From: 20CM-2-55-15 sp963738025
GTDB taxonomy: Bacteria; Acidobacteriota; Terriglobia; 20CM-2-55-15
Reading direction: 5' to 3'
Assembly (NCBI GenBank): GCA_963738025.1
Contig: CAVTWA010000001.1
Coordinates: 62,001-126,000 of the forward strand
DNA length: 64,000 nucleotides
Part shown: positions 26,772 through 36,589 of the stretch, one piece after another
How the letters are laid out: every line of letters begins with the position of its first letter
How positions within the stretch are numbered: the stretch's first letter is position 1
The notes under the pieces: generated by a model
The model's input: the letters and a program-made list of their open reading frames with translations, nothing else
Databases searched by the model: none
What the model was told of the DNA's origin: nothing
Program-made: the position numbers and the translations under genes

Positions 26772-29731
26772 ATGCCGCTACGGCGTCTATTCGCTGTATT
26801 CCTAATGTTGTTTATTGCCGGCGCAACTTATGCGCAATCTGCGAAGGTCAAGGGACGCATCATGGATTCGACCGGATCGATTATGCCGGGAGTCCAGGTC
26901 AGGCTCTATGAGGGAGATAAAGTCGTTCAACAGGGATTAAGCACCGATACCGGCGAGTTTGAACTAACCGTCAATCCTGGCGACTACAAGCTGGAAGTCA
27001 CAGCGCCTGATTTCAACACTTTCACCCAGGCGGTAAAGGTTGCGGGCGACACCGGACCGTTTGCCGTTACGCTGCAGCTTGCAACTGTGGCGCAGAACGT
27101 CGAAGTGACGGAAACTCGAAACGAGATCAGCATCGATTCCGATTCCAGTCTTCAGACGACCGTCCTCAAGCAGGACTTTATTGATGCCTTGCCCGACGAT
27201 GAAGACGACCTCACGAACTATCTGACGCAGATCGCCGGAACCCGCGGCGCCGCCGGGGGCGCAGCGACGTTTGTGATCGACGGCTTTACCGGCGGACGCA
27301 TTCCCCCGAAAGATCAGATTCAAGAGATCCGTATCAGCAATAACCCGTACAGTTCGGAATTCAGCGGCGTCGGCTTTGGCCGTACCGAAATCATTACAAA
27401 GGCTGGAACCGGCGATTACCACGGTAACTTCAATTTCGAATTCCGGGACGCAGCAATGAACGCGCGGGATCCGTTTCTCACCACGAGGCCGCCGGCGCAA
27501 ACGCGAAACTTTCAGTCCAACTTCAGTGGTCCAATCATCCGCAACAAACTCTCGCTGAACCTGAACTTGCGCCGCTTCTACAACGACAACACCAATACGA
27601 TCCGGGCCACCATCGTCGGCCCCGACGGAAATCCGCTGTCCTATTCAGCGCCGTCGATTGCGCCAAACAAGAACAAGAACTTGAATGGACGTACGCAGTA
27701 CGCCATCGACAAGAACAATACGCTGTTCATCAACTACCAGTATCAACATCAGGAGAGGTTGAATCAGGGCCCGAGCCAATTCACATTGCAGGATCGCGCC
27801 GCTGATAACTTCATTCATAACTCCGAATATCAGATGCGGGAGACCGCTATCCTGACGAAATCGATCGTCCATGAAACGCGATTCGAATACCGTCGTGATT
27901 TCTCGCAAACAACGCCGCGTACCATCGGCCAGGCTATCAATGTTCTTGATTCTTTCAATCGAGGAGGCGGACAAAACAATAGCCTGAACAACAATAAGAG
28001 TTACGAATTCAGCAACCTGCTGATGTATTCGGGGAGTAAGTGGACCGTCAAAGCGGGATTCAATGCTCTGAACCGCAACTACCATACGGTCCAGCAGAGT
28101 AACTTTCTGGGAACTTATACGTTCTCCAGTCTTGGCAATTTCATCAATAACACGCCGCTGCAGTACACGCAGACCTCTGGAAACCCCGTGCTCGACGTGA
28201 ATCAACTCGAAGTCGCCATGTTTTTCCAGACGGACCGTAAATTAACCGACAAGCTGAACATCATGTTGGGCGCCCGCTACGAGGCGCAAACGAACATCGA
28301 CTATCACAAGGGATTTGATCCGCGCATCGGTTTCGCGTACGAAATCACGAAAACGCTGGCAGTTCGTGGTGGCATAGGAACATTCCACCAAAGATTGGAC
28401 GAGCAGATCGTCGATGGCATTCTCCGTCTCGACGGCACGCATCAGACTCAAATCACGATTGCCAACCCCTTCTATCAACCGGGTTGCGAAATCGGAGGTA
28501 CGTGCAATCCTTTACTCGGCGGGAATGGCGTTCTGGTGCCTCCACCACCGCCCACGATCCGGACGCGAGGAGCGAATCTGGTCACGCCGTACACGCAAAA
28601 TGCATCCGTTTCTCTGGAAAAGACTCTTCCGGGCGGCCTGGGCCTGACTTTTTCGTGGGATTATCAGCGTGGACAGCACCTGTACCGCAGCCGTGACATC
28701 AATGCTCCGCTTCTCGGGTCAGGCATCATTCCGGATCCGACGAAAGGCATCGTGTACCAGCTCGAGTCGAGCGGTGTCTCCAAGTCGAATAACTATACGA
28801 TCGGTTTCCGCGAGCAGTCGCGTAATCGCTTCAACCTTCAATTGTTCGGAAACTACACTCTCGGTTATCAGAAGAATGACACCGATGGATGGGCTTCCAC
28901 GCCCGTCAACAACTACGATATGCACTCCGAGTGGGGCCGCTCCGGCAATGATATGCGGCATCGTTTTTTCACCGGCACCAATTTCCGATTGCCCGCTTTG
29001 CCGAGTTCCGGGCCACTGTTCTTTAAAGCTCCCGTTTCAGCCATTTCCGATGTGATTGAAGGCATGAACTTCACCACACAAATCAACTGGCAGTCCAGCC
29101 GGCCGTACAACATCACGAACGGCAGCGACTTCGTCGTGATCGATCCGAACGGTGTGGCGCAGCATGACCTCATCATCAACGCCCGGCCGACAGGAGTCGA
29201 ACTCTGCCAATTCCTTGCGACGACTGGGCGGACACTCCCGGGACAGAATTGCTCCGCCCCTTCGAACAACACTATCGCTCGGAATACCGGCATTGGCCCG
29301 AGTTTCTTCAATATTCAGATGAACGTGCAAAAGACGATCCGGTTGAAGAGCCCCGATAAATCGAACTCGGGCAATCGCGCCGGTAATAATGGCCGGCCAA
29401 ATGGCGCTAATAACTTCGCCCAACAAGGTGGGGGCGGTTTCCCCGGGGGCGGCGGTAACTTCCCCGGAGGCGGTGGACAGGGCGGCGGTCAAGGAGGCGG
29501 CCCGGCGGTTTTGGCGGTCAGCGCGGCAACGGTGGCAACAACAATGGTGGGTTTAACAATAATCAAACCAGTAACATTCCAACTGTGACGTTCCGGTTCC
29601 AGGTTCAAAACATCTTCAATAGTGTGCAGTTGCAGAACTTCAGCGGAACGATGACATCACCGTACTTCGGCAAAGCAAACGCAGCTCGTAACCCACGTCA
29701 GGTCGAAGCTGGTGTACGATTCAACTTCTAG
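26772..29731 (+). CDS. Oar-like outer-membrane receptor with Gly/Asn-rich C-terminal stretch, one frameshift
   Basis: About 986 residues from ATG 26772 (GGGGAGGA upstream). A signal peptide (RLFAVFLMLFIAGATYA) precedes a carboxypeptidase-regulatory-like domain (KVKGRIMDSTGSIMPGVQ), a plug (FVIDGFTGGRIPPKDQIQEI) and a barrel. Near 29505, in a GGCGGC-rich tract, the frame shifts. The first frame stops at 29588. The shifted frame runs GGFGGQRGNGGNNNGGFNNN and then TVTFRFQVQNIFNSVQLQ to a terminal Phe at 29731. The shifted end is the expected barrel end, so one indel separates the parts. The Gly/Asn-rich insertion lies just before the last strands. Confidence 0.83.
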
Positions 29732-29750
29732 CACCGAGGAGTAAGTTGAG

Positions 29751-30509
29751 ATGATGAAAAAAATACTTTTTGTTTTGGCGGTCTCCCTGATCGCAATACC
29801 GACCTTCGCGCAAGATGACGGCGGCGGGGGCGGCGGAGCATTCGCTGGCGGCGGCGGGAACCAGGTTTTCACAAGAATCGACGCCGTAAATCCAATGGAA
29901 CCGGTGAAGGCATTCCTTCAGTCGAAGGCAAATATTACGCTTTCCGCCGATCAGGAGAAGGGGCTGCGGCCGCAAGTAGAGGCAGCCTTCCAACAAATTC
30001 GCGATCTCAGCGAGCGTGCCGCAGCTCAACGAGGCGGCGGTCAAGGCGGCGAACGACGGGCCGGTGGTGGTGGCGAGCGCCGCGGCGGCCGCGGACGGGG
30101 CGCCGATCCCAACAGTCTTGCTGCATTGCAGGGTGGCCCGGCAGCCGATGAGCTGAAGAAGATCAACGATGATCTGATGAGCAAGATCACGGCAGCGCTC
30201 AACCCGGAACAACAGGCGGCATTCAAAAAGTATCTCAACGGCGAAATCAAAAAGCAGGGTGGATTCGGCGCGCTGAAAGTCACGATGGAAGAAGCGGGAG
30301 CGCCGCTTACAGCCGAGCAGGAACCGCAGATTCAGGGTTTCTATACTGACGACGCCCAACTGCGGGCGCAGCTTCGACGTGAATCGCAGGGCAATCCGGA
30401 TCCGGCCAAACTCGCCGACATCGACAAAGTCACGATGGGCAAAGTCGTTAAAGTCCTCACTGCCGCCCAACGTAAAGCATTGCTCGATTCCCGCGCGAAA
30501 CCGCAATAA
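29751..30509 (+). CDS. Secreted glycine-rich protein with four LTxxQ-type motifs
   Basis: A 252-residue protein with a signal peptide (KKILFVLAVSLIAIPTFAQ), then a Gly run (GGGGGGAFAGGGGN). A helical part with LSADQ is followed by a Gly/Arg block (RGGGQGGERRAGGGG), then LNPEQ, LTAEQ and LTAAQ. Two LTxxQ pairs suggest a doubled Spy/CpxP unit interrupted by Gly/Arg-rich linkers. GAGGAG is 9 bases before the ATG, and the receptor stop is 19 bases upstream. The TAA stop lies within the CCACGGAT palindrome. A periplasmic partner of the receptor is inferred. Confidence 0.72.
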   Translation: MMKKILFVLAVSLIAIPTFAQDDGGGGGGAFAGGGGNQVFTRIDAVNPMEPVKAFLQSKANITLSADQEKGLRPQVEAAFQQIRDLSERAAAQRGGGQGGERRAGGGGERRGGRGRGADPNSLAALQGGPAADELKKINDDLMSKITAALNPEQQAAFKKYLNGEIKKQGGFGALKVTMEEAGAPLTAEQEPQIQGFYTDDAQLRAQLRRESQGNPDPAKLADIDKVTMGKVVKVLTAAQRKALLDSRAKPQ

Positions 30510-30565
30510 GCCACGGATTGAACGGATTTAACGATGGAAACCGCTAAATCCGTTCAATCCGTGGC
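30510..30565. repeat. Perfect 21-bp hairpin of the CCACGGAT family
   Basis: The left arm (30510-30530, beginning GCCACGGATTGAACGG) and right arm (30545-30565, ending CAATCCGTGGC) pair perfectly over 21 bases with a 14-base loop. It starts at the base after the TAA of the upstream gene and ends 11 bases before lysA. It may stop transcription, though there is no T run. Confidence 0.85.
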
Positions 30566-30576
30566 TATAATTCTTC

Positions 30577-31830
30577 ATGCATTACTTCGAGTACCGCAGC
30601 GGCGAGCTTTACTGCGAAAACGTCCCGCTCAGCAAGATAGCCGCAGAAGTCGGTACACCTGCCTACATCTACAGCGAGCAGACGCTGCATCGTCATGTCC
30701 GCGTATTCGATGAAGCGTTTCAATCCGTCCCTCACCTGATTTGTTACGCCGTAAAGGCCAACTCGAACATCAATCTTCTTCGCCGTTTTGCGGAATGGGG
30801 AACCGGATTCGACATCGTTTCCGGCGGCGAATTATTTCGGGTCCTCCGCGCCGGAGGCTCTGCAGAAAAGGTCATCTTTGCAGGCGTCGGCAAGACAGCC
30901 GAAGAGATTCGCTACGCCCTGGATGCCGGAATTCTCTTCTTCAATGTCGAGTCCGGCGCGGAACTCGAACTTATTCATGCAATTGCGCGAGATATGCAGC
31001 GGAGAGCACGGGTTTCCATCCGCGCCAATCCGGATGTCGATCCGCGCACTCACCCGTACATCTCCACGGGTATGCAGAAGCACAAATTCGGAGTCAGCCT
31101 TCCCGAAGCGCGGGAGCTGTATCGCACCGTGCGTGCTTTCGAAAACATTGATGTGGTCGGGGTACAATGCCACCTCGGTTCGCAAATAACGGAGATGGGG
31201 CCGTTCGAGGAAGCGCTGGCGAGTCTGCGCCAATTCGTTCTGGAGCTGAAAGGCGACGGAATGAATCTAAAATACCTCGATTTCGGCGGTGGTTTAGGGA
31301 TCTCTTACAACGCTGAGGAGCCACCTTCTCCCGCTGTATATGGGACCGCCGTTGCCAAGGCGACCAAAGATCTCGGAGTTACGATCGTCCTCGAACCGGG
31401 CCGCGTCATCGTCGGCAACGCCGGTGTTCTTCTGACGCGCGTGCTTCTCAAGAAGAACCAGGGCGCCAAGAAATTTTTGGTTGTGGATGCGGGCATGAAC
31501 GATTTGATCCGGCCAGCGCTGTATGGCTCACATCATCAACTCTGGCCCGTTCGTGCCCAAACCGGAAACGATTCGAGAGAAACCATTGATGTGGTCGGAC
31601 CAGTTTGCGAATCCGCCGATTTCATTGCAAAGGAGAGAGAGATGGCCGTCCTCGAGTCCGGAGAATTACTCGCCGTGATGAGTGCGGGCGCGTACGGTTT
31701 CAGCCTCTCCTCTAATTACAATTCCCGGCCCCGTGCCGCCGAAGTTCTCGTCAGCGGTCAAATGTATGAAGTGATCCGCAGACGGGAATCCTACGAAGAC
31801 CTCGTCCGTCTCGAAGACAGCGACGATTAG
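30577..31830 (+). CDS. lysA: Diaminopimelate decarboxylase
   Basis: A 417-residue fold-III PLP enzyme. The PLP Lys is in YAVKANSN (K60), the barrel has GTGFDIVSGGEL and HLGSQITEMGPF, and phosphate-binding GGGLGISY follows. The C-terminal domain has EPGRVIVGNAG and the substrate-specific CESADFIA motif. It converts meso-diaminopimelate to lysine, the last step of that pathway. No other lysine gene is in the window. It starts just after a strong hairpin, so it should have its own promoter or readthrough. Confidence 0.95.
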   Translation: MHYFEYRSGELYCENVPLSKIAAEVGTPAYIYSEQTLHRHVRVFDEAFQSVPHLICYAVKANSNINLLRRFAEWGTGFDIVSGGELFRVLRAGGSAEKVIFAGVGKTAEEIRYALDAGILFFNVESGAELELIHAIARDMQRRARVSIRANPDVDPRTHPYISTGMQKHKFGVSLPEARELYRTVRAFENIDVVGVQCHLGSQITEMGPFEEALASLRQFVLELKGDGMNLKYLDFGGGLGISYNAEEPPSPAVYGTAVAKATKDLGVTIVLEPGRVIVGNAGVLLTRVLLKKNQGAKKFLVVDAGMNDLIRPALYGSHHQLWPVRAQTGNDSRETIDVVGPVCESADFIAKEREMAVLESGELLAVMSAGAYGFSLSSNYNSRPRAAEVLVSGQMYEVIRRRESYEDLVRLEDSDD

Positions 31831-31935
31831 CGTCGTTTTGTAACCATCTATTTACATTCTCAGAACACGCGGGATGTATTATCTTGAGCCCATATTGACA
31901 GGTATGGATGGCTGTTTCTTTTTGGGGGAATCTAT

Positions 31936-34900
31936 ATGAAAAAGACAATAGGGTTAGTTTTGTTGGTCCTGGTCTTTTCTGCAGGGGCATTTGCTCAGGC
32001 AGTAGCAGGATTAGGTGCAATATCAGGAACCGTGCGCGATTCAAGCGGTGCAATCATACCGGGCGCTACGGTCGTCCTGACCAATGATTCTAAAGGCGTC
32101 AGGCGCACCATGCTGAGCACCGAGGCTGGCGGGTTTTCCGCCCCGGCGCTGGTACCGGGCTCGGGGTATACGTTGACGGTTTCGCTGCCGGGTTTTAAAA
32201 CGTGGGAAGCCAAGGATTTCACACTTGAAGTCGGGCAGACAGTCGACTTCAGAGTTGCGCTGGAAGTTGCCGGGGCGGTTGCCGAGAGTCAATGTCACTG
32301 CTCAGGCTCCACTCGTCGAAGATACAAAAAGCGGTGTTTCGGAAACCGTCAATCAACAGCAGATTGACGAGCTGCCCATCAATGGCCGCCGCGTGGACTC
32401 GTTTGTTTTGATGACGCCGGCCGTAACAAACGATGGTGTGTTCGGACTCGTCAGCTTCCGCGGCATTGCAATGGGCAACGCATTTCTAACCGACGGCAAC
32501 GACACCACAAACAGTTTCTACAACGAAAATGCGGGCCGGACGCGAATTTCGACGCAGATTTCACAGGATGCGGTCCAGGAATTCCAGGTCTTGTCCGATG
32601 GTTTTACCGCCGAGTTCGGCCGCGCCATGGGAGGCGTCATCAACACGGTGACGCGCAGCGGAGGCAATGCCACGCACGGCACCGCTTACGAATTTTTCAG
32701 GAACCGGACGCTGAACGCAACCGACCGTTACGCGACCTTTAATCCACCCGAATGGCGGCATCAATTCGGCGGGACGGTTGGCGGCCCTATCGAGAAAGAC
32801 AAACTCTTCTACTTCCTCAATGCGGAAATTGTCAGGCGGAACTTCCCCGGGGAGAACCGCATCATCAATAACAGCTTCACGGATACCAAAGGCGTGATTT
32901 TGCCGTCCTCCTGCACGGCCACGGCTGCCCAATGCGCGAGCGCCATTGCATTCCTTCAAAAACAGATGGACGTGCTTGTCGCGCGCAACGTCCATTCAGC
33001 GATGGGTTTCGGGAAGATCGACTGGAACTTGAGTCCTCGTAACACATTCAGTTTCGATTTGAATGCAATGCATTGGACATCACCGCATGGAATTCAAACT
33101 CAGTCCGTATTGACCAGCGGAAATCTGCTTGGCAACAACGGCAATTCCACCGTCGAAACGCGGTATGGTAAAGCGTCGTGGACTGCGATCGCTTCATCAA
33201 ATATCGTCAACGAATTCCGTTTTGGCTGGTTTAAGGACCGCCTGTCCGATCCGGCGGCTTCCGACTTATGGCCCGCTGAGACGGGACCTTTAACGGCGAC
33301 TATCGCTGGCTCAAACGTCGGAGCGGCTAATGCCTATCCGCGAACGCTGCCGAGTGAAAATCGCTTACAGTTTGTCGAAAATCTCTCGTGGATTTCCGGT
33401 GCCCACTCCGCAAAGTTCGGGGTTGATACTCAAACGACCCATGATTGGATGAATCAGCTTTTCCGCGGGGCAGGCGAATACACGTATTCGAGTCTGACCA
33501 ATTTTGCCCGGGACTTCAGCAACAATGCCGCTGGCGCGAAAAATTACTCCAGCTTCCAACAGGCCTTTGGAAACCCCATTCACGAGTTCAGAACCTCGGA
33601 CATCAACCTGTACGCGCAAGATACATGGAAAATCAACCGCCGGTTTACCTTGAATTACGGTTTGCGATGGGAAAAGGCTTTCCTGCCTCAGCCCGCAAAG
33701 AGCGACCCGACGCGTCCCGGAGTGGATTTGACTCAGCCCAATTACCCGCAGACGGCCGTCATCCCGTCCGACAACCACAATTTTGCGCCACGGTTAAGTC
33801 TGGCCTATTCCATCAACGACAAGACCGTCGTCCGTGCAGGCTACGGCCTCTTCTATGCGCGTATCCACGGACAATTGCTGGATACGCTTTACCTTGGTGC
33901 AAGCAAATACCAGGCAACCGTTTTTCTCAACAGCACTCAAACCGGTGCACCTGTCTTTCCGAACGCCTTATCGGCATCGACCGGACTGCCGTTGGGTGCC
34001 CTGAGCCTGCAGTTTGCGGCGAAAAACTTCTACACTCCTTATACGGAACAGGGCTCGCTGGCGATCGAGCGGCAACTGACACGGGATCTGGGACTAACGG
34101 TCAGCTATCTCTGGAGTAAAGGCATCGGCCTGATCACCCAGAACGACTTGAACCTGGGTCCTCCGGGACCGACAGAGACCTATCTGATCAAAGACGCGAG
34201 CGGGAATGTCGTTAACACGTTCACGACTCCCGTCTGGATTTCCGGCAATAAGGTCGATCCGAACTTCAGCAAGATCCTGCAGGTCGAAAATGGCGGCCGG
34301 TCCTGGTACGACGGTCTCGCGGTTCAGTTGAACAAACGCGTTTCGCGCAGCATCACTGGAAAGATTGCCTACACCTGGTCGCATGCTATTGAGGATGGTA
34401 ATGAGCAAGGAGCGAGCTGGAACATCTCATCGACCTTCAACAACGCCACATACCCGGGCAATTACCGGTTCGACAAAGGCAGTTCCGCCCTCGATCAGCG
34501 TCATCGCTTAATCATCAACTGGGTATGGCAGCCGACATTTACGAAGAGCACCTCGGCCATTGCCCGCCATGTCGTGAACGGATGGGCTGTGTCCGGTATT
34601 GCAACGATTGCTTCCGCGCAGCCAGTGACGCCAACGGTCTTCGTAAGCGGCGCACAGTTCCCTGGAGTTTCGCTTGCATACACAACCATGAACGGAAGCG
34701 GCGGCTTTACCCGTGTTCCCTTCCTGCCGATTGGCTCACTCGACGTTGATCAGATCCACAAGGTCGATGCCAGACTCGAGCGCGACATTCCCTTTTCCGA
34801 AAGGGTAAAGGCAAAGCTCATGTTCGAAGCGTTCAACGTCTTCAACATGATGTACAACACAACGGTGAATATGCAGGCCTATACGGCTACCGGCGGCATC

Positions 34901-35005
34901 TTGACCCCGACGGCAAACGTCGGTACTCCGACATCTTCGCAGGGCTTTCCAGACGGGACGAATGCGCGGCGCGCTCAGGTCGCGTTTCGTTTGACGTTCA
35001 ATTAG
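31936..35005 (+). CDS. Oar-like TonB-dependent receptor, one frameshift near residue 113
   Basis: The first part (31936 to about 32275) has a signal peptide (KTIGLVLLVLVFSAGAFA) and the carboxypeptidase-regulatory-like domain (GAISGTVRDSSGAIIPGA). From about 32280 a different frame continues VNVTAQAPLVEDTKSGVSE through the plug and barrel to FRLTFN at 35005. One indel at GCCGAGAGTCAATG accounts for the break. Total length is about 1022 residues. GGGGGAA precedes the ATG. The gene stands alone, followed by a hairpin. The ligand is unknown. Confidence 0.85.
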
Positions 35006-35006
35006 T

Positions 35007-35070
35007 AAATAAGCCACGGATTGCAACGGATCTGATGATCCGTTCAATCCGTTTCATCCGTGGCTTATTT
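35007..35070. repeat. CCACGGAT family palindrome between convergent genes
   Basis: Outer arms AAATAAGCCACGGAT and ATCCGTGGCTTATTT pair perfectly over 15 bases, with a shorter inner ACGGATC/GATCCGT stem. It begins 2 bases after the receptor stop, and its right edge contains the TAA of the convergent anti-sigma gene (35071-35069). It is a bidirectional terminator candidate. Confidence 0.8.
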
Positions 35071-35923
35071 ATTCCCGAACGCTGGATTCCTGCAAAGTTT
35101 TGTGGAGGTTATCGAAGTCTTTCACCAGGGAGCCGCGCAGCATCACTCCGCCTTGTTCATCCAGCAGAACGAACTCTCCGGATCGAGCGCCGAAGATTTT
35201 TGAACCCTGATTATAGAAGACAGGAAATGTGACGTGGGCGGGCTTCAGCAGACGCTGATTGGTGACGCCGATAAACCGGAATCTGACGTTACTGCCGTAG
35301 GTTTTATACAGAACTTCCAGATTGGAGATCGCGTCCTGAGAAGCCTCGCTCCACACCGCGACCAGCACGACACGTCCTCGATAATCTTCCAGTTTGTGAG
35401 CATAACCGGCAGGATCGGTGACAAGGAAATCGGGGGCCCGCTCTGAAGTAGCCGGGCGGGCGACCGGTGTACGATCCGGCGCAACGGAAGGTTGATTCTC
35501 CGGTTTTGTCCGCTGCCTTGTGGGCGTTGTAGCGGGCTCGGGATTCTTAACCGGCGGAGGTGCTTCGATCTGAGCGACAGGCGCCGATTGCTGCACAGCG
35601 GTCGGAACCGGCAAAACCGAGCTGGTCTGAGGAGTGCCCAGGGCAACAAAGAGGAGCACGGCCACAAGCCCGAGACTCGCCGCGCTCAATCCAATGACAC
35701 GGCCGGTATGAACCGTATGCGGCTGCTGTGCCGTGTGCATTTCGCGTCGGAAATGTTGTTTTACGAGAGGATCGATAGCGTTCAGCGCGAGCACTTCGCG
35801 GCTGCAGGATTCACAACTATCAATGTGCGCACGCGCAAGCCGGGTCTGTTCCTGATCCAGCTTGTCGCAATAAAACGCTTCCAGATGCTTTTCGATCCAA
35901 TGGCAATTGATACTGTCACTCAT
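35069..35923 (-). CDS. Anti-sigma factor with zinc finger, TM segment and cysteine-less thioredoxin-fold domain
   Basis: The 284-residue protein has a zf-HC2 site at H33, C37 and C40 (HIDSCESC) and one membrane segment (about 76-96, VIGLSAASLGLVAVLLFVALG). A Pro-rich linker (105-160) leads to a C-terminal redoxin/TlpA-like domain (164-283, APDFLVTDPAGYAHKLEDYR). At the place of the catalytic WCxxC it has WSEAS (191-195), both Cys being Ser, and the cis-Pro loop is also altered (GARSGEF). The outer domain therefore looks like a redox-inactive sensor module. It overlaps the sigma gene by 4 bases. Confidence 0.85.
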   Translation of the reverse strand: MSDSINCHWIEKHLEAFYCDKLDQEQTRLARAHIDSCESCSREVLALNAIDPLVKQHFRREMHTAQQPHTVHTGRVIGLSAASLGLVAVLLFVALGTPQTSSVLPVPTAVQQSAPVAQIEAPPPVKNPEPATTPTRQRTKPENQPSVAPDRTPVARPATSERAPDFLVTDPAGYAHKLEDYRGRVVLVAVWSEASQDAISNLEVLYKTYGSNVRFRFIGVTNQRLLKPAHVTFPVFYNQGSKIFGARSGEFVLLDEQGGVMLRGSLVKDFDNLHKTLQESSVRE

Positions 35924-36477
35924 CTCTTCTTGTTTTTTCGTCCTTGTAGATTTTCTTTCAACCGCTTACGCGCATAAAAGATCCTCGATTTCACGGTGCC
36001 TTCCGGAATCTCCAGGATCGACGCGATTTCAGGGATGGTCAATCCCTCGACAGCAAGCATGACCAGCGGCATTCGAAACTCATCCGGCAGCCGGTTCACG
36101 TGCTTTCGAATATCCATGATCGCTTCGCGATCAAAAACAGCTGACGGATCCGGCGGTTCGAATTCCTGTACCGAACCGTCCTCATACGTTGTTTCCAGAT
36201 CCGCAAAAAAGATCCATCGCTTGAGCCGCCGCGCCACGCTGCGATGATGGTTGATCGCAACGCGCACGACGATGCGTGACAACCAGATGCGCAACGGACA
36301 ATCGCCACGGAAACGCTGGATACCCCGATAGCCGCGCAGGAGGGCTTCCTGAACGACATCTTCCGCATCCGTCGGATTCCGCGTCGAAGCGACCGCAATC
36401 TGCAGTAGAAAAGGGCGATGCTCGCGTGCAGCCGCGTCGAAATCGATATCTTCGGTCCGAACAGCTACCGTCTTCAT
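35920..36477 (-). CDS. RNA polymerase sigma factor, ECF subfamily
   Basis: A 185-residue protein. Region 2 has NPTDAEDVVQEALLRGYRGI and FRGDCPLRIWLSRIVVRVAI, and region 4 has LPDEFRMPLVMLAVEGLTIPE with IPEGTVKSRIFYARKRL. It is the third ECF sigma of the window, paired with a membrane anti-sigma that overlaps it by 4 bases. A possible 18-codon upstream frame ends in its ATG. Confidence 0.92.
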   Translation of the reverse strand: MKTVAVRTEDIDFDAAAREHRPFLLQIAVASTRNPTDAEDVVQEALLRGYRGIQRFRGDCPLRIWLSRIVVRVAINHHRSVARRLKRWIFFADLETTYEDGSVQEFEPPDPSAVFDREAIMDIRKHVNRLPDEFRMPLVMLAVEGLTIPEIASILEIPEGTVKSRIFYARKRLKENLQGRKNKKR

Positions 36478-36530
36478 TCTTGATGGCTGCGCCCTACCGG
36501 GCTTGCATTTGATGGCTGCGCCTGGCTCAT
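36474..36530 (-). promoter_or_regulatory. Possible 18-codon upstream ORF overlapping the sigma factor start
   Basis: An ATG at 36530 opens MSQAQPSNASPVGRSHQE, whose TGA overlaps the sigma ATG (ATGA). It spans two copies of a 14-base direct repeat (GGCGCAGCCATCAA). The ribosome site before it is weak. It could couple translation of the sigma gene, or be a chance frame. Confidence 0.3.
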
Positions 36531-36589
36531 CAGCCGCTCATTGCCGTGTCTGAGATTAAGGACAGCCCGGAGGAAAGGAGGGTTCGAAA

